Below are positions 9,167-18,342 of a stretch of DNA of 64,000 bases, in pieces. The DNA is taken from contig CAWCAJ010000011.1 of assembly GCA_963793465.1 (NCBI GenBank), forward strand, positions 1-64,000. The letters run 5' to 3'. This DNA comes from CAJQPP01 sp963793465. GTDB taxonomy: Bacteria; Planctomycetota; Planctomycetia; Pirellulales; Pirellulaceae. The translations under genes and the position numbers were made by a program. The notes under the pieces are model-generated. The model did no database searches and was not told the DNA's origin. It worked only from the letters and a program-made list of their open reading frames with translations. Each line of letters starts with the position of its first letter. Position 1 is the stretch's first letter.

Positions 9167-10558
9167 ATGCTTGATCGCCAATCTGCCACTACCAGTCTTT
9201 CGCACCGCGAATTTCGTGAGGATGATTTTTGGCGGGAGATTCCGGCCTGGAAAACGGTCTCCCGTGACGATTTCGGCAACCATTTGTGGCAGTCCAAAAA
9301 CTCGGTCCGCAAGCTGGCGCAGGTGAAAGAGGTTTTGCAGCACCGCATTTCGGATGCCTTTATTGAAGACATTGCTGCCGCGTTCAAGATCGCTCCCATG
9401 AATGTGCGGATCACGCCCTACGTGTTTTCGCTGATCGATTGGAGTAATCCGACGGACGATCCCTTGCGGAAGCAGTTTCTGCCGATTGCCTCACAGATGC
9501 TGCCGGATCACCCTTACTATTTGGCAGATTCACTTTACGAAGATGTGGATTCGCCGGTTCCGATGTTGACCCACCGTTACCCGGACAAGGTCTTGTTCCT
9601 GCCGCTGACGACATGCCCGGTTTATTGTTCGTATTGCACACGCAGTCGCATTATCGGCGGATCCACGGAATCCGTCGAAAAGGATACCTACGGACCTAAC
9701 CCCAAGAACTGGGAGGCGGCTTTTGAATATTTGCGGAACAATCCCCAGATCGAAGACGTGGTGATCTCCGGTGGGGACGCCTACAACCTGACCCCCAAGT
9801 ACGTGCAGTTGATTGGAGACACCCTGCTGGAGATTCCGCACATCCGCCGCTTGCGTTATGCCACCAAGGGCATTGCCATCCTGCCTCAAAAAATCCTCAC
9901 CGATGATGCCTGGATGGAGGCTTTGTTGGCGGTGCACAAGAAGGGACGGCAACTGGACAAACAGGTTGTGATCCACACCCACTTTTCATCACCCCGGGAG
10001 ATCACTTCCTGGAGTCGGCAAGCCATGCATCGCCTGTCGGCGGAGGGCGTGGTGGTCAGAAATCAGGCCGTATTGCAGGATGGTGTGAATAACGATGCCG
10101 AGATAATGATCAAGCTGACCAAACAGCTGTCTTATCTCAATATCCAGCCGTACTACGTTTACATCCATGATATGGTGCCAGGCTGCGAACACTTGCGGAC
10201 CACTTTGCGGGATGGGATCGAGATTGAAAAACATGTGCGGGGCACGACCGCAGGTTTCAACGTACCCACGTTTGTTTGCGACGCGCCAGCCGGTGGCGGC
10301 AAGCGTCATGTGGCATCCTACGAGCATTATGACGAAGAACACGGGATTTCCGTGTGGCGGGCACCCGAGGTGAAACCCAATGAGCTGTTTCTGTATTTTG
10401 ATCCGATCCATCGCCTGGATCCGGACGCCCAGGCTCGCTGGCATGATGCGGAGGCACGCCGCAGCCTGGTCCGGGCTGCGGTCGATCAGGTTAACCCCGA
10501 CCTGACCGATGCCCAACGGGACAAAATGAGTCTACGACTGGAAGGGATCGCCCGGTAA
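9167..10558 (+). CDS. Lysine 2,3-aminomutase family radical SAM protein
   Basis: Members of the KamA family are PLP- and S-adenosylmethionine-dependent enzymes that move the alpha-amino group of lysine to the beta carbon. The radical SAM cluster motif CxxxCxxC is present as CPVYCSYC at about residue 150. DVVISGGDAYNLTPKYV and YYVYIHDMVPGCEHLRT match the family, and a glycine-rich CDAPAGGGKRH segment lies where KamA binds PLP. I chose the ATG at 9167 (MLDRQSATTS); the frame is open to 9086, but those 27 residues look non-coding. At 463 residues it has the size of classical KamA, longer than EpmB. Either beta-lysine formation or another amino acid substrate is possible. Confidence 0.8.
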   Translation: MLDRQSATTSLSHREFREDDFWREIPAWKTVSRDDFGNHLWQSKNSVRKLAQVKEVLQHRISDAFIEDIAAAFKIAPMNVRITPYVFSLIDWSNPTDDPLRKQFLPIASQMLPDHPYYLADSLYEDVDSPVPMLTHRYPDKVLFLPLTTCPVYCSYCTRSRIIGGSTESVEKDTYGPNPKNWEAAFEYLRNNPQIEDVVISGGDAYNLTPKYVQLIGDTLLEIPHIRRLRYATKGIAILPQKILTDDAWMEALLAVHKKGRQLDKQVVIHTHFSSPREITSWSRQAMHRLSAEGVVVRNQAVLQDGVNNDAEIMIKLTKQLSYLNIQPYYVYIHDMVPGCEHLRTTLRDGIEIEKHVRGTTAGFNVPTFVCDAPAGGGKRHVASYEHYDEEHGISVWRAPEVKPNELFLYFDPIHRLDPDAQARWHDAEARRSLVRAAVDQVNPDLTDAQRDKMSLRLEGIAR

Positions 10559-10690
10559 ACGGGCCGACGCAACGGGAAATGCCGGTCGCTGGCTGTCCAA
10601 TGTCCGGTAACGCCCATAACGCCTGGTGGTCGGTGATGCCGGGGGCCGGTAGGTGAGCAAACAAGCGTTGCGACTTTGAGTCCTGCAAAA

Positions 10691-13249
10691 ATGAATCCTG
10701 CACCAAGCCAACCGGAACTGATGAGCCCTGCCGGTTACTGGCCCCAGTTGCGTGCGGCGATCGAGGCTGGTGCGGATGCCGTGTATTTTGGGTTGGACCA
10801 TTTCTCGGCTCGCGCCAAGGTGGGGTTTCGGGTTGACGAGCTGCCGGAAGTCATGTCCGCGTTGCACGAGCGAGGCGTCAAAGGGTTTGTCACCTTCAAC
10901 ACCTTGGTCTTTGATCACGAATTGCAGCGGGCCGAGCAGGCGATACTGCGGATCGCTGACGCTGGCGTGGATGCCATCATTGTGCAAGATACCGGTATCG
11001 CAAAATTGACCCGTCAGCTCGTTCCGGAACTGGATGTGCATGGCAGCACCCAAATGTCGGTCACCAGTGCGGAGGCGCCCGGCTGGCCGCTTCCTTGGGA
11101 TGCACGCGAGTCGTTTTGGGCAGAGAATTATCGCTGGCAGATATCGCGAGGATTGCCGCAGATACCGACGTCGAATTGGAGGTTTTTGTTCATGGAGCCC
11201 TGTGCGTTTCCTATTCCGGACAGTGCTTCAGCAGCGAAGCCTGGGGTGGGCGTAGCGCCAACCGGGGCAAGTGTGCCCAGGCTTGCCGTTTATCCTACGA
11301 ATTGATCGTGGATGGTCAGCATCGGGAATTGGGGGCCGATCGATATCTGTTGAGTCCGGGAGACCTTTACGCCATCGGTCAGGTCCCGCAATTGGTGCAG
11401 ATCGGAGTTGCCTGCCTGAAAATTGAGGGACGCTACAAAGATGAAAACTATGTGGCTCTGACGACAGCCGCCTATCGCCAGGCGATCGATGCCGCTTGCC
11501 AGCCGGCGACTGCGGCTGAGAAGCCGGCTGCAGACACACTGCCCCAGGTTTCCAAAGATCAATTGGAACAGGTTTACTCACGCGGCTTGGGCCCACACTT
11601 TATGGGTGGTGTGAATCACCAGTCGGTAGTGGCTGCCAGAGCACCCCGACACCGCGGGCTGCAAGTGGGGCAGGTGTTACAAGTGGACGAACGCTCGGTC
11701 ACGGTCCGTATGGATCATGAAATCCGGCCCGGTGATGGCCTGTTATTTGATGCGGCGGATTGGCGTTCGCCGGACGAGCCGGAAGAGGGCGGCAACGTAT
11801 ACCAGGTCCAGCATCGCGTTGAAGGCACCGTGTTACGGTTTGGATCGGGCGAAATCGATTACTTGCGAATTCGCCGGGGTGACCTGGTTTGGCGAACCAG
11901 CGATCCCCAATTGTTCGTGCAACTCAAACCCCTGGCGCGTCCCAAAGCGATCTCCCGGACTCAGCCCCTCCATTTCAAAATCCATGCGGAACCCGATCGA
12001 CCGTTGATCGTGGAGGGTCGCACCCAGCAGGGTCTGCGGGCCGAGGTGCACAGCATCGACAAATTGAAACTGGCCCACAAACAGGGCCTGAATCGGCAAC
12101 AAATGGAGACCCACCTGGGACGGCTGGGTGGTACACCCTTTCACCTGGGCCAGCTGGAATGGCAGCGGCAGGGGGACCCGAGGCTATTCTTACCCGTGAG
12201 TCAGCTGAATGATCTGCGGCGGCGGATCGTAGAGGACTTGCTGCGACAACGCCGATCGAATCTGCTTCAGCGGACGGTCCATCCGGGCCAGGTGCAAAAT
12301 TGGTTGGAGCGTCATCCGGCAATCCAGAACAGCGGGTCCCTGAAACGGCCGCAACTGAACGTCTTGGTACGGTCGGCGGAACAGCTGGACGCGGCCATCG
12401 CCTGTCGCCCCGCCAGTATCACGCTGGATTACCTGGAACTGTACGGGCTCCGACCCTCGGTGGAGCGAGTGAAGCAAGCCGGATTGTCCGCCCGGGTGGC
12501 CAGTCCTCGTATTCTCAAGCCGGCTGAACAGAATGTGGTCCGGTTCCTGTTATCACTGGAGTGTCCCATCCTGGTTCGTTCCGGCGGACTGTTGCAGGAT
12601 CTATTGCAGATTCCGCAGGCGGAACGCCCCGAGTTGATTGGCGACTTCAGCCTGAACGCAGCCAACGTGGTCTCGGCCCGATCGTACCTGGAAATGGGTC
12701 TGAAACGTCTGACGCCCACCTACGATTTGAATGCCCGGCAGATTGAAGATCTTTGTCGCCGGGTGGAAGCGGATTGCCTGGAGGTGATTGCCTACAGTCA
12801 TTTGCCCGTGTTTCATACCGAACATTGCGTATTCTGCCGGTTCATGTCGCAAGGTACGGACCATACCAATTGCGGGCATCCTTGTGAAAAACACCAGGTA
12901 GCTTTGAGAGATCAAAACGGGCGACTGCACCCCGTCATGGCGGACGTGGGATGCCGAAATACTGTTTTTGGAGCTGAAGCCCAGGTCTCGCCCCTGGCGA
13001 TCCCGCAATGGTTGCGGGCCGGATTAACGGAATTTCGCCTGGAATTTGTGCACGAAACGGGAGGGCAAGTGGCCCAGGTGTTTCAGCTTTTTCAGCAGGC
13101 CCTGTCCCAGCAGCTGGATTTTTCGCAGCTCAGCGGGAACGCTGGATCGCGTCGCTCCTGCGGGCATTACGGAAGGCAGCTATTTCGTACCTCGACGACA
13201 GAGCGACGGATTGCGGCGAAAGAGCAGGTCCGCGGGCGGAAGCGATTGA
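10691..13249 (+). pseudogene. U32 peptidase-like protein with DUF3656 (two frameshifts)
   Basis: The protein would be about 850 residues. It begins PELMSPAGYWPQLRAAIEAG, the usual U32 start, has the U32 cysteine region GKCAQACRLSYEL, and later a DUF3656-type region. HCVFCRFMSQ and CGHPCEKHQ provide more cysteines. Relatives with DUF3656, such as E. coli RlhA, hydroxylate a cytidine of 23S rRNA. A base is missing near 11075, where TSAEG should continue ARLAASLGCTRVVLG. A second break near 13130 is needed to reach the typical C-terminus AGTLDRVAPAGITEGSYFVP. Uncorrected, the pieces are 10691-11305 and 11095-13332. Either the gene is truly broken or the two sites are sequence errors; everything between is well conserved. 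Confidence 0.7.
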
Positions 13250-13588
13250 CGCGTGGGTCATCGAGCCGTCGTAGCGCCCCCTTTTGCCAGATTGAAAAAA
13301 CTTCAATTGTGTCCCGCCCTGCAAAAGCCTAATCTCAGCCCGCTTCTGGAAGGGTTGGCCTGTGTGGGCGTCCAGACGGAGTTGCCCGGCCAGTCGTTGC
13401 GTTGATTTGCGTCGTGCATGCCTGTGATTCAGGGGCGGTCGTGCCGGGTGCGACGCACCCATTTCCCGCAAATAAATGGAATGAAATGACGCTGCACCAG
13501 AACACACCCCGCTGTCGGCAGCCGTTTTGCCAATCTTCGGCTGAACCAGATTTTCGCTCCCGACCTGCAAACGCGTCCAGGAAATGAA
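13250..13588. other. Intergenic, nothing recognised
   Basis: No start, motif or structured element stands out between the end of the U32 gene and the DUF481 gene, apart from a ribosome binding site (AGGAA) just before 13589. Confidence 0.4.
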
Positions 13589-14356
13589 ATGATGAAGATC
13601 GGAGTGGTTTTTCTTTGCCTGATGATTTCCCTTTGGGGTGTGCGGATCGGCCATGCGCAGTTGATAGGCGAAAATTACTTTGAAGGTATCATTCAGCCCA
13701 GCGAGGTCTGGGATGGTTCCTTCGCATTCGGCTTGAACGGCAAGAGCGGCAACAGCCAGAATCTGGACATCAATCTGGAATTCAACATGAACCGGGAGGA
13801 TGAAAAGGCCATTACGGACCTGGTGGCAAACTACTTTTATGCCACCAACGATTTGGCCACCACGGTGGATCGACTGTTCACCCAGGCGCGGCAGGACCGC
13901 AAACTGGCCAATGACAATTTCAGCTGGTACTACATGGGTTCCTATGAGTGGGATCGGTTTCGTGACTTTGATTATCGGGTTTCGGTGCACACCGGTTTGG
14001 GAATCCTGTTATACGAGTTCGAAGACCGTTCACTGAGAAGCCGGCTGGGTGCCGGTGCGTCACGGGAGTTTGGTGGGACGATGGACGATTGGATCCCGGA
14101 ATTGCAATTCGGTCTGGATTGGGAACGTCAATTGACGGACCGCACCCGACTGTATTCCAATTTTGACCTGTTCCCCAATGCTTCAGATTTTGAAGATTAC
14201 CGATTCAATCTGCGAACGGGGTTTGAAACCCTGTTGGACGAACAGTTGGACATGCGGCTGCGGGCCTTCGTGTTCAATCGCTTCGATAGCACTCCGGGGG
14301 TCGGATTCCAGGAAAATGACATGGACTATGGCCTGGCCCTGGTCTTTGGCTTTTAG
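13589..14356 (+). CDS. DUF481-family exported beta-barrel protein
   Basis: The first 24 residues are a signal peptide (MMKIGVVFLCLMISLWGV, cleavage after GHA). The mature part has alternating short strands and ends in aromatic residues (GLALVFGF), as outer-membrane barrels do. The pattern NLDINLEFNMNREDEKAITD, then SWYYMGSYEWDRFRDFDYRV and GASREF, is that of the DUF481 (YdiY-like) family. AGGAAATGA precedes the ATG. The role of the family is not established. The gene stands alone on the plus strand, with a convergent hydrolase downstream. Confidence 0.7.
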   Translation: MMKIGVVFLCLMISLWGVRIGHAQLIGENYFEGIIQPSEVWDGSFAFGLNGKSGNSQNLDINLEFNMNREDEKAITDLVANYFYATNDLATTVDRLFTQARQDRKLANDNFSWYYMGSYEWDRFRDFDYRVSVHTGLGILLYEFEDRSLRSRLGAGASREFGGTMDDWIPELQFGLDWERQLTDRTRLYSNFDLFPNASDFEDYRFNLRTGFETLLDEQLDMRLRAFVFNRFDSTPGVGFQENDMDYGLALVFGF

Positions 14357-14475
14357 ATCGAGTGACACAGGCACCTGACGCTTGGGTCAAAGGTCCAGCC
14401 CATCCCCTGTGGCGACATCGTGCAGGGCTGGCGTTTCTGCGTCGTGGAACGCCCCACGAACTCCAGCTCTGGAAT

Positions 14476-15660
14476 TTATCGGTCCGGCGACGGGGTTGCG
14501 GGATCGACAGGACGATGCACCTGACGGACTTCGTCCAGCTTGGAAACGATCTGATCAAAGGCAGTGGCAGAATTATTCGACAACGCGATATACACCGATT
14601 GGTTGGCCAGATCCCGACAGATATAGGTTCGAAAACCGACCCATCCGCCCGAATGGGATACGACCTTACCCGAAGGATAGGGAGCAATGATCCAACCGAA
14701 GCCATAAGGAATTTCCTCGCCATCATTGAGCGTGCCCAGTTGGTAGGCCAAATCCAAGGTGTCCTGGCTAACCAGTTTCTCCGAATACAGTCCCCGGTCC
14801 CATTTCAACAGGTCATAAGCTGACGCATAGACTGCTCCGTCTCCAAAAACACCGTTCAGGAAATGCCAGTCGTTATCGATGTTGGCCACCGACTCTTTCC
14901 AGGAATACTGGAATCCGAAAACGCGGTGGGGAAGTGGGAACGTCTCTTCGGCACGATACACCGCGGAGTGTTTCATTTCCAACGGATCGAATATGCGCTC
15001 CTGAAGAAAGTCGCCAGCCGATTGTCCCGATACCTGCTCGATCAAGTAACCCAGTAACAGGTAACCAGTATTGCTGTACTCAAATTTGTCGCCAGGTTTG
15101 AAGCGGGCCTTCGGTTGATGCTTGACAAAAAGATCCACAATATCGCGGTTGCTGGCGAGCTGGCGTTTCGCCGGGGCAGGACCCGGGTCCCGATCCCAGG
15201 TTTCCAGCGCCACCGGCATATAATCCGGCAGGCCTGACGTATGATGCAACAGGTGGCGGATCGTGATGCCGGGGTAGGGAAGATTCGGTAAATGTTGCTG
15301 GATTTCATCATCCAATCGCAATTTGCCTTCCTCCATCAGAATCAGGATGGCCATGGCGGTGAACTGCTTGCTGACGGAAGCCAGGCGGAAGGAAGCTTGG
15401 GCATCCAGGGCCTGCTTTTCATGCACGTTGGAAAATCCCACGGATTTCTCAAAGGCGAGCTCCCCGTTTTGGGCGATCAGCACCGTGCCGCTGAATTGGC
15501 GTTGATCCCCCAGCGACTGAACCAACTGGTTCAGTTCGTCAAGTTGATCCTGGGGGAATCCGCCATCCGTTTGACCATGGACCTCCCCCATCCAGATACC
15601 GCAGGCAAACGTCACGGTCATCAGCCCTCCGAAGCAGTTCAACATGGTCGTGGGTCGCAT
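14476..15660 (-). CDS. Secreted beta-lactamase-fold serine hydrolase
   Basis: The protein belongs to the class C beta-lactamase/penicillin-binding protein-like family (Pfam Beta-lactamase), which includes esterases and DD-peptidases. The nucleophile motif SxxK is SVSK in FRLASVSKQFTAMAILIL at about residue 95. The YxN motif is YSN in FEYSNTGYLLLGYLIEQ, and HSGG near the end replaces the KTG triad. An N-terminal signal-like stretch (MTVTFACGIWMGEVHGQ) predicts export. Length, about 394 residues, is normal. The substrate cannot be told from sequence; a small-ester or peptide hydrolase is more likely than an antibiotic resistance enzyme. Confidence 0.8.
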   Translation of the reverse strand: MRPTTMLNCFGGLMTVTFACGIWMGEVHGQTDGGFPQDQLDELNQLVQSLGDQRQFSGTVLIAQNGELAFEKSVGFSNVHEKQALDAQASFRLASVSKQFTAMAILILMEEGKLRLDDEIQQHLPNLPYPGITIRHLLHHTSGLPDYMPVALETWDRDPGPAPAKRQLASNRDIVDLFVKHQPKARFKPGDKFEYSNTGYLLLGYLIEQVSGQSAGDFLQERIFDPLEMKHSAVYRAEETFPLPHRVFGFQYSWKESVANIDNDWHFLNGVFGDGAVYASAYDLLKWDRGLYSEKLVSQDTLDLAYQLGTLNDGEEIPYGFGWIIAPYPSGKVVSHSGGWVGFRTYICRDLANQSVYIALSNNSATAFDQIVSKLDEVRQVHRPVDPATPSPDR

Positions 15661-15795
15661 GGTCTTAATCCCTGAAGTTATTTGAATCCTGCTGCCGCCA
15701 CGTTATAACATTTACCGGGGACGGGGACGGTAATCAATCTTCAAGAACTGCAGCTGCAAACCCATTATCCAGCGTCGCAAGCTAAGGAGCCTGAA

Positions 15796-15882
15796 TGGAA
15801 CCGGTCGTTCTGACACAAAAGGCTTTGACACAAAAGGCTTTGACACAAAAGGGCTCCAAGAAGGGCTCCAAGAACGACTCCA
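15796..15882. repeat. Short tandem repeats in the intergenic region
   Basis: Three near-identical 15-bp units of the type CTGACACAAAAGGCT/TTGACACAAAAGGCT are followed by two copies of GGGCTCCAAGAA. They lie between two divergent genes (14476-15660 minus and 15951 plus). The units contain TTGACA, the consensus -35 hexamer, so an effect on transcription is conceivable but unproven. Confidence 0.6.
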
Positions 15883-15950
15883 TGTGGAGAACGTGAATCA
15901 CGGAGTCGCAACGCTGCGTCAGTCACGCTCCCTAGCCAGGCAATTCGGAA

Positions 15951-17183
15951 ATGAACCACTACCGTATTGGGCCCCCACCGAAATGGTGGGGCCCCAGATT
16001 ATCACCCTGGATGGTGCGGGCGACATCCGGTTTTCGGACCCGCATCACCCGCCGGTTGCACCGCGTGATGGATGTGCATGCGCACAATCGCGAGGCGGTG
16101 CAAGCTGCCCTGGCATCCGGGAAAGGCGTGATGATCACGCCTAATCATTCCTCGCATTGTGACCCTCATGCAATCTATGATGCCGCCGATCTGGTGGGCA
16201 CGCCATTGTTCATCATGGCGACCTGGCATGTTTTCGATACGCGAAACCGGGTTCAGCAATGGTTGCTGCAACGGATCGGATGCTTCAGCGTCGATCGGGA
16301 TGGTGCCGACTTGAGGGCCTTCAAGGAAGCCGTCCGGATTTTGCAACAGGAACGCCATCCGCTGGTGATTTTTCCGGAGGGCGAGATTTACCATTGCAAT
16401 GATCGCATCACTCCATTTCTTGAAGGGCCAGCCACCATTGCCTCGACGGCCGCAAGGAAAAGTGACCGGGAGATCGTGATCGTCCCCTGTGCCATGAAAT
16501 ATCAGTACTTGCAGGATCCGACTGCCGACCTGTTGAGCGTCATGAGCGATTTGGAAAGGAGTATTTTTTGGCGACCCCGCGAAGACCGGCCTTTACATGA
16601 GCGTATTTATGACTTTTCGGAAGCCGTTTTGGCCCTCAAAGAGTTGGAATTTACCGGGTCATCGTTTAGCGGTCCCATCCCGGAACGCGTCTGCAATCTG
16701 GCGGACGTGATCCTCGCCAAACACGAGCAGCAACGCGGCATCGATAATTCGGGAAAGACGATTCCGGAACGGGTCAAGGATATTCGTCGTCGCTGCATCA
16801 AGGAGATTTGCGATGAAACCAACCCGCCGAGTGAGGCAGAAATCAAACAGCTGTTTATTCAGCTGGATGACTCATTCCTGGTCGGCCAATTGTTCAGTTA
16901 CCCTGGCAACTATGTGGCCGAAGCCGCCACCTGGGAACGTCTGGCCGAGACCATCGACAAATTTGAAGAGGATGCCTTGCGTCGTCCCACGGCGGGCATC
17001 CGCGGCTCACGCGAATGTCACGTTTATTTCGGCGAGCCGATTCTGGTTCCCCGCGACCGTAAGCAGGGAAAATCACCTGGCGAATTAACCGGCGAGATGG
17101 AAGCCGCGGTACAGGATTTATTGAACAAGCATGCCAGCGACTGGAATGCGACCGCAAGCCCGACTGCCCTGACTTCCGGGTGA
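15951..17183 (+). CDS. PlsC-type 1-acylglycerol-3-phosphate acyltransferase
   Basis: Acyltransferases of this family attach a fatty acyl chain to lysophosphatidate during membrane lipid synthesis. The NHxxxxD motif is NHSSHCD at about residue 65 and the second conserved block is VIFPEGEIYHCND at about residue 138. The protein (410 residues) is longer than simple PlsC enzymes. The C-terminal 180 residues hold a helical region with no family I recognise. There is no N-terminal membrane segment, which suggests peripheral membrane binding. The next gene is convergent. Confidence 0.75.
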   Translation: MNHYRIGPPPKWWGPRLSPWMVRATSGFRTRITRRLHRVMDVHAHNREAVQAALASGKGVMITPNHSSHCDPHAIYDAADLVGTPLFIMATWHVFDTRNRVQQWLLQRIGCFSVDRDGADLRAFKEAVRILQQERHPLVIFPEGEIYHCNDRITPFLEGPATIASTAARKSDREIVIVPCAMKYQYLQDPTADLLSVMSDLERSIFWRPREDRPLHERIYDFSEAVLALKELEFTGSSFSGPIPERVCNLADVILAKHEQQRGIDNSGKTIPERVKDIRRRCIKEICDETNPPSEAEIKQLFIQLDDSFLVGQLFSYPGNYVAEAATWERLAETIDKFEEDALRRPTAGIRGSRECHVYFGEPILVPRDRKQGKSPGELTGEMEAAVQDLLNKHASDWNATASPTALTSG

Positions 17184-17250
17184 ATGACCAACAACATCCT
17201 GCGAACTCGCAGGCTGCCTCACGCTCTTCCAGCAAATGCAACGGGCCAGA

Positions 17251-17604
17251 TTATTTCGCCAAGGCTGCGGAAATGGCCTCATCCTGATTCGGATAGACGG
17301 GCAGAATCTTGTCAATTTGTGTCAATTGAATGGCTTCGGCGACATTCTTGTCCAGAGAACATACCGAGAAACAGATGTCGCGTGACGCGCATTGCTTGCT
17401 CAACAAGACCAATTTGCCAATCATGGCCGAAGCCATGAACTTGACTTTGCAAAGGTCCAGGATCAAGGCCGGCTCACCCATTTCGTTGACGATTTTGTTC
17501 AGCTTGATGCCTGCCCGGTGCACGTATTCTTCCCCTGTGACCTGGGGGTCGCAAATCCGGGCGACACGGACGCCTCCCTTGGCAATGCTCTCGATATCAG
17601 CCAC
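17251..17604 (-). CDS. STAS-domain anti-anti-sigma factor-like protein
   Basis: A single STAS domain of 117 residues, like SpoIIAA/RsbV, which control anti-sigma factors by reversible phosphorylation. The segment ALILDLCKVKFMASAMIGKL corresponds to the phosphorylation site, with the serine in MASAM. The start is a GTG at 17604, supported by GAGAG seven bases upstream. No kinase or phosphatase partner lies nearby, so the regulated sigma factor is unknown; the sigma gene at 28190 is about 11 kb away. Confidence 0.8.
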   Translation of the reverse strand: MADIESIAKGGVRVARICDPQVTGEEYVHRAGIKLNKIVNEMGEPALILDLCKVKFMASAMIGKLVLLSKQCASRDICFSVCSLDKNVAEAIQLTQIDKILPVYPNQDEAISAALAK

Positions 17605-17698
17605 TTGTTTCTCTCAATCTGAATTAATACGGATGACTTTAATGACCATGGCGGGGACCGGAATGGCCTCCTTGCCCTGCATCAAATCGTGACAGGAA

Positions 17699-18055
17699 CT
17701 AGCCAGAAACGCCAAATACCTGTTCATAGGTCTCTGAATTAAAACCTACCACAAGCGTTTTGCCAACTCTCAAAGTGGGCGCTCGCAGATTGCCGGTGGG
17801 GCCCAGTATCTGTTTCAATACGACGTCGTCAGGCGTTTTATCCTTCTTCAGATCCAGGTGCAACACTTTCTGGCCCTTGACCGAATAGATCTCCTTCACG
17901 GAGTTGGTCAGTTGGCGTGCTTCGGCTGCTCCATAGGTCTGCTTCTTGGCGTTTACTTCCAGGGCCGGTTCGATCCCGTGTTTGGCAAGAAACTCCTGCG
18001 CTCGAGTGCAGGTTTTTCAGCCGGGACGGTGGTAGCTCCAATCAAGCTTTTTCAT
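17699..18055 (-). CDS. ArsC-family candidate selenoprotein (in-frame UGA as selenocysteine)
   Basis: A 119-codon frame starts at an ATG at 18055 with GGGAG eight bases upstream, and contains one in-frame TGA at codon 13 (18017-18019). The surroundings read HRPG-U-KTCTRAQEFL, which places selenocysteine at the first position of the thioredoxin-fold CxxC-type motif (here UKTC) of ArsC-like redox proteins. The frame beyond TGA is well conserved: KKQTYGAAEARQLT, then LDLKKDKTPDDVVL and GPTGNLRAPTLRVGKTLVVG. That continuation argues against a simple nonsense mutation. Proteins of this kind are known as ArsC family (seleno)proteins. A hairpin with a G in the second loop position follows the UGA (17985-17999). 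No sel genes lie in the window, so decoding depends on genes elsewhere. Confidence 0.8.
17985..17999 (-). promoter_or_regulatory. Candidate bacterial SECIS hairpin
   Basis: On the coding strand GCAGG-AGTTT-CTTGC forms a 5-bp stem (one G-U pair) with a 5-base loop. The loop starts 22 bases after the UGA, with G as its second base. Bacterial SECIS elements typically have a short stem, an apical loop at about 16-37 bases from UGA and a G at one of the first two loop positions, so this fits. A competing hairpin, CCTGC/GCAGG, lies closer to the UGA. Confidence 0.5.
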
Positions 18056-18342
18056 TTTTCAACTCCCATGATTAACCATAACGATTGATGGCACCGTGAC
18101 GCCAAAACTCACTCGGTCCGAATGCAATTCCCTGGATTCGTGGAGCCCAACATCACGTTTCGCCCAATATACCGTTCCGTGCGGTTTCCGATGAGTCTGT
18201 AGCGGCTCGATTTTGGACTTTTAACTTTTGAGGGGTCGAATTGAGCGCTTGGCTCATCGTGCCCCTCCCCACCGGGCATCCGCTTTTGACGAAAGGATCA
18301 AGGAACGGATCCCTCGCAGGGATGGCCCTCAGGAAACGCCTG

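Noticed and set aside
14476..15660. True antibiotic-degrading beta-lactamase
   Set aside because: SVSK and YSN are present, but HSGG in place of KTG and the overall pattern fit the broad esterase/peptidase group better.
17838..18041. Separate minus-strand ORF (MELPPSRLKNLHSS)
   Set aside because: It is a shifted frame over the 5' part of the selenoprotein gene. The frame with the UGA read as selenocysteine gives far better family sequence.
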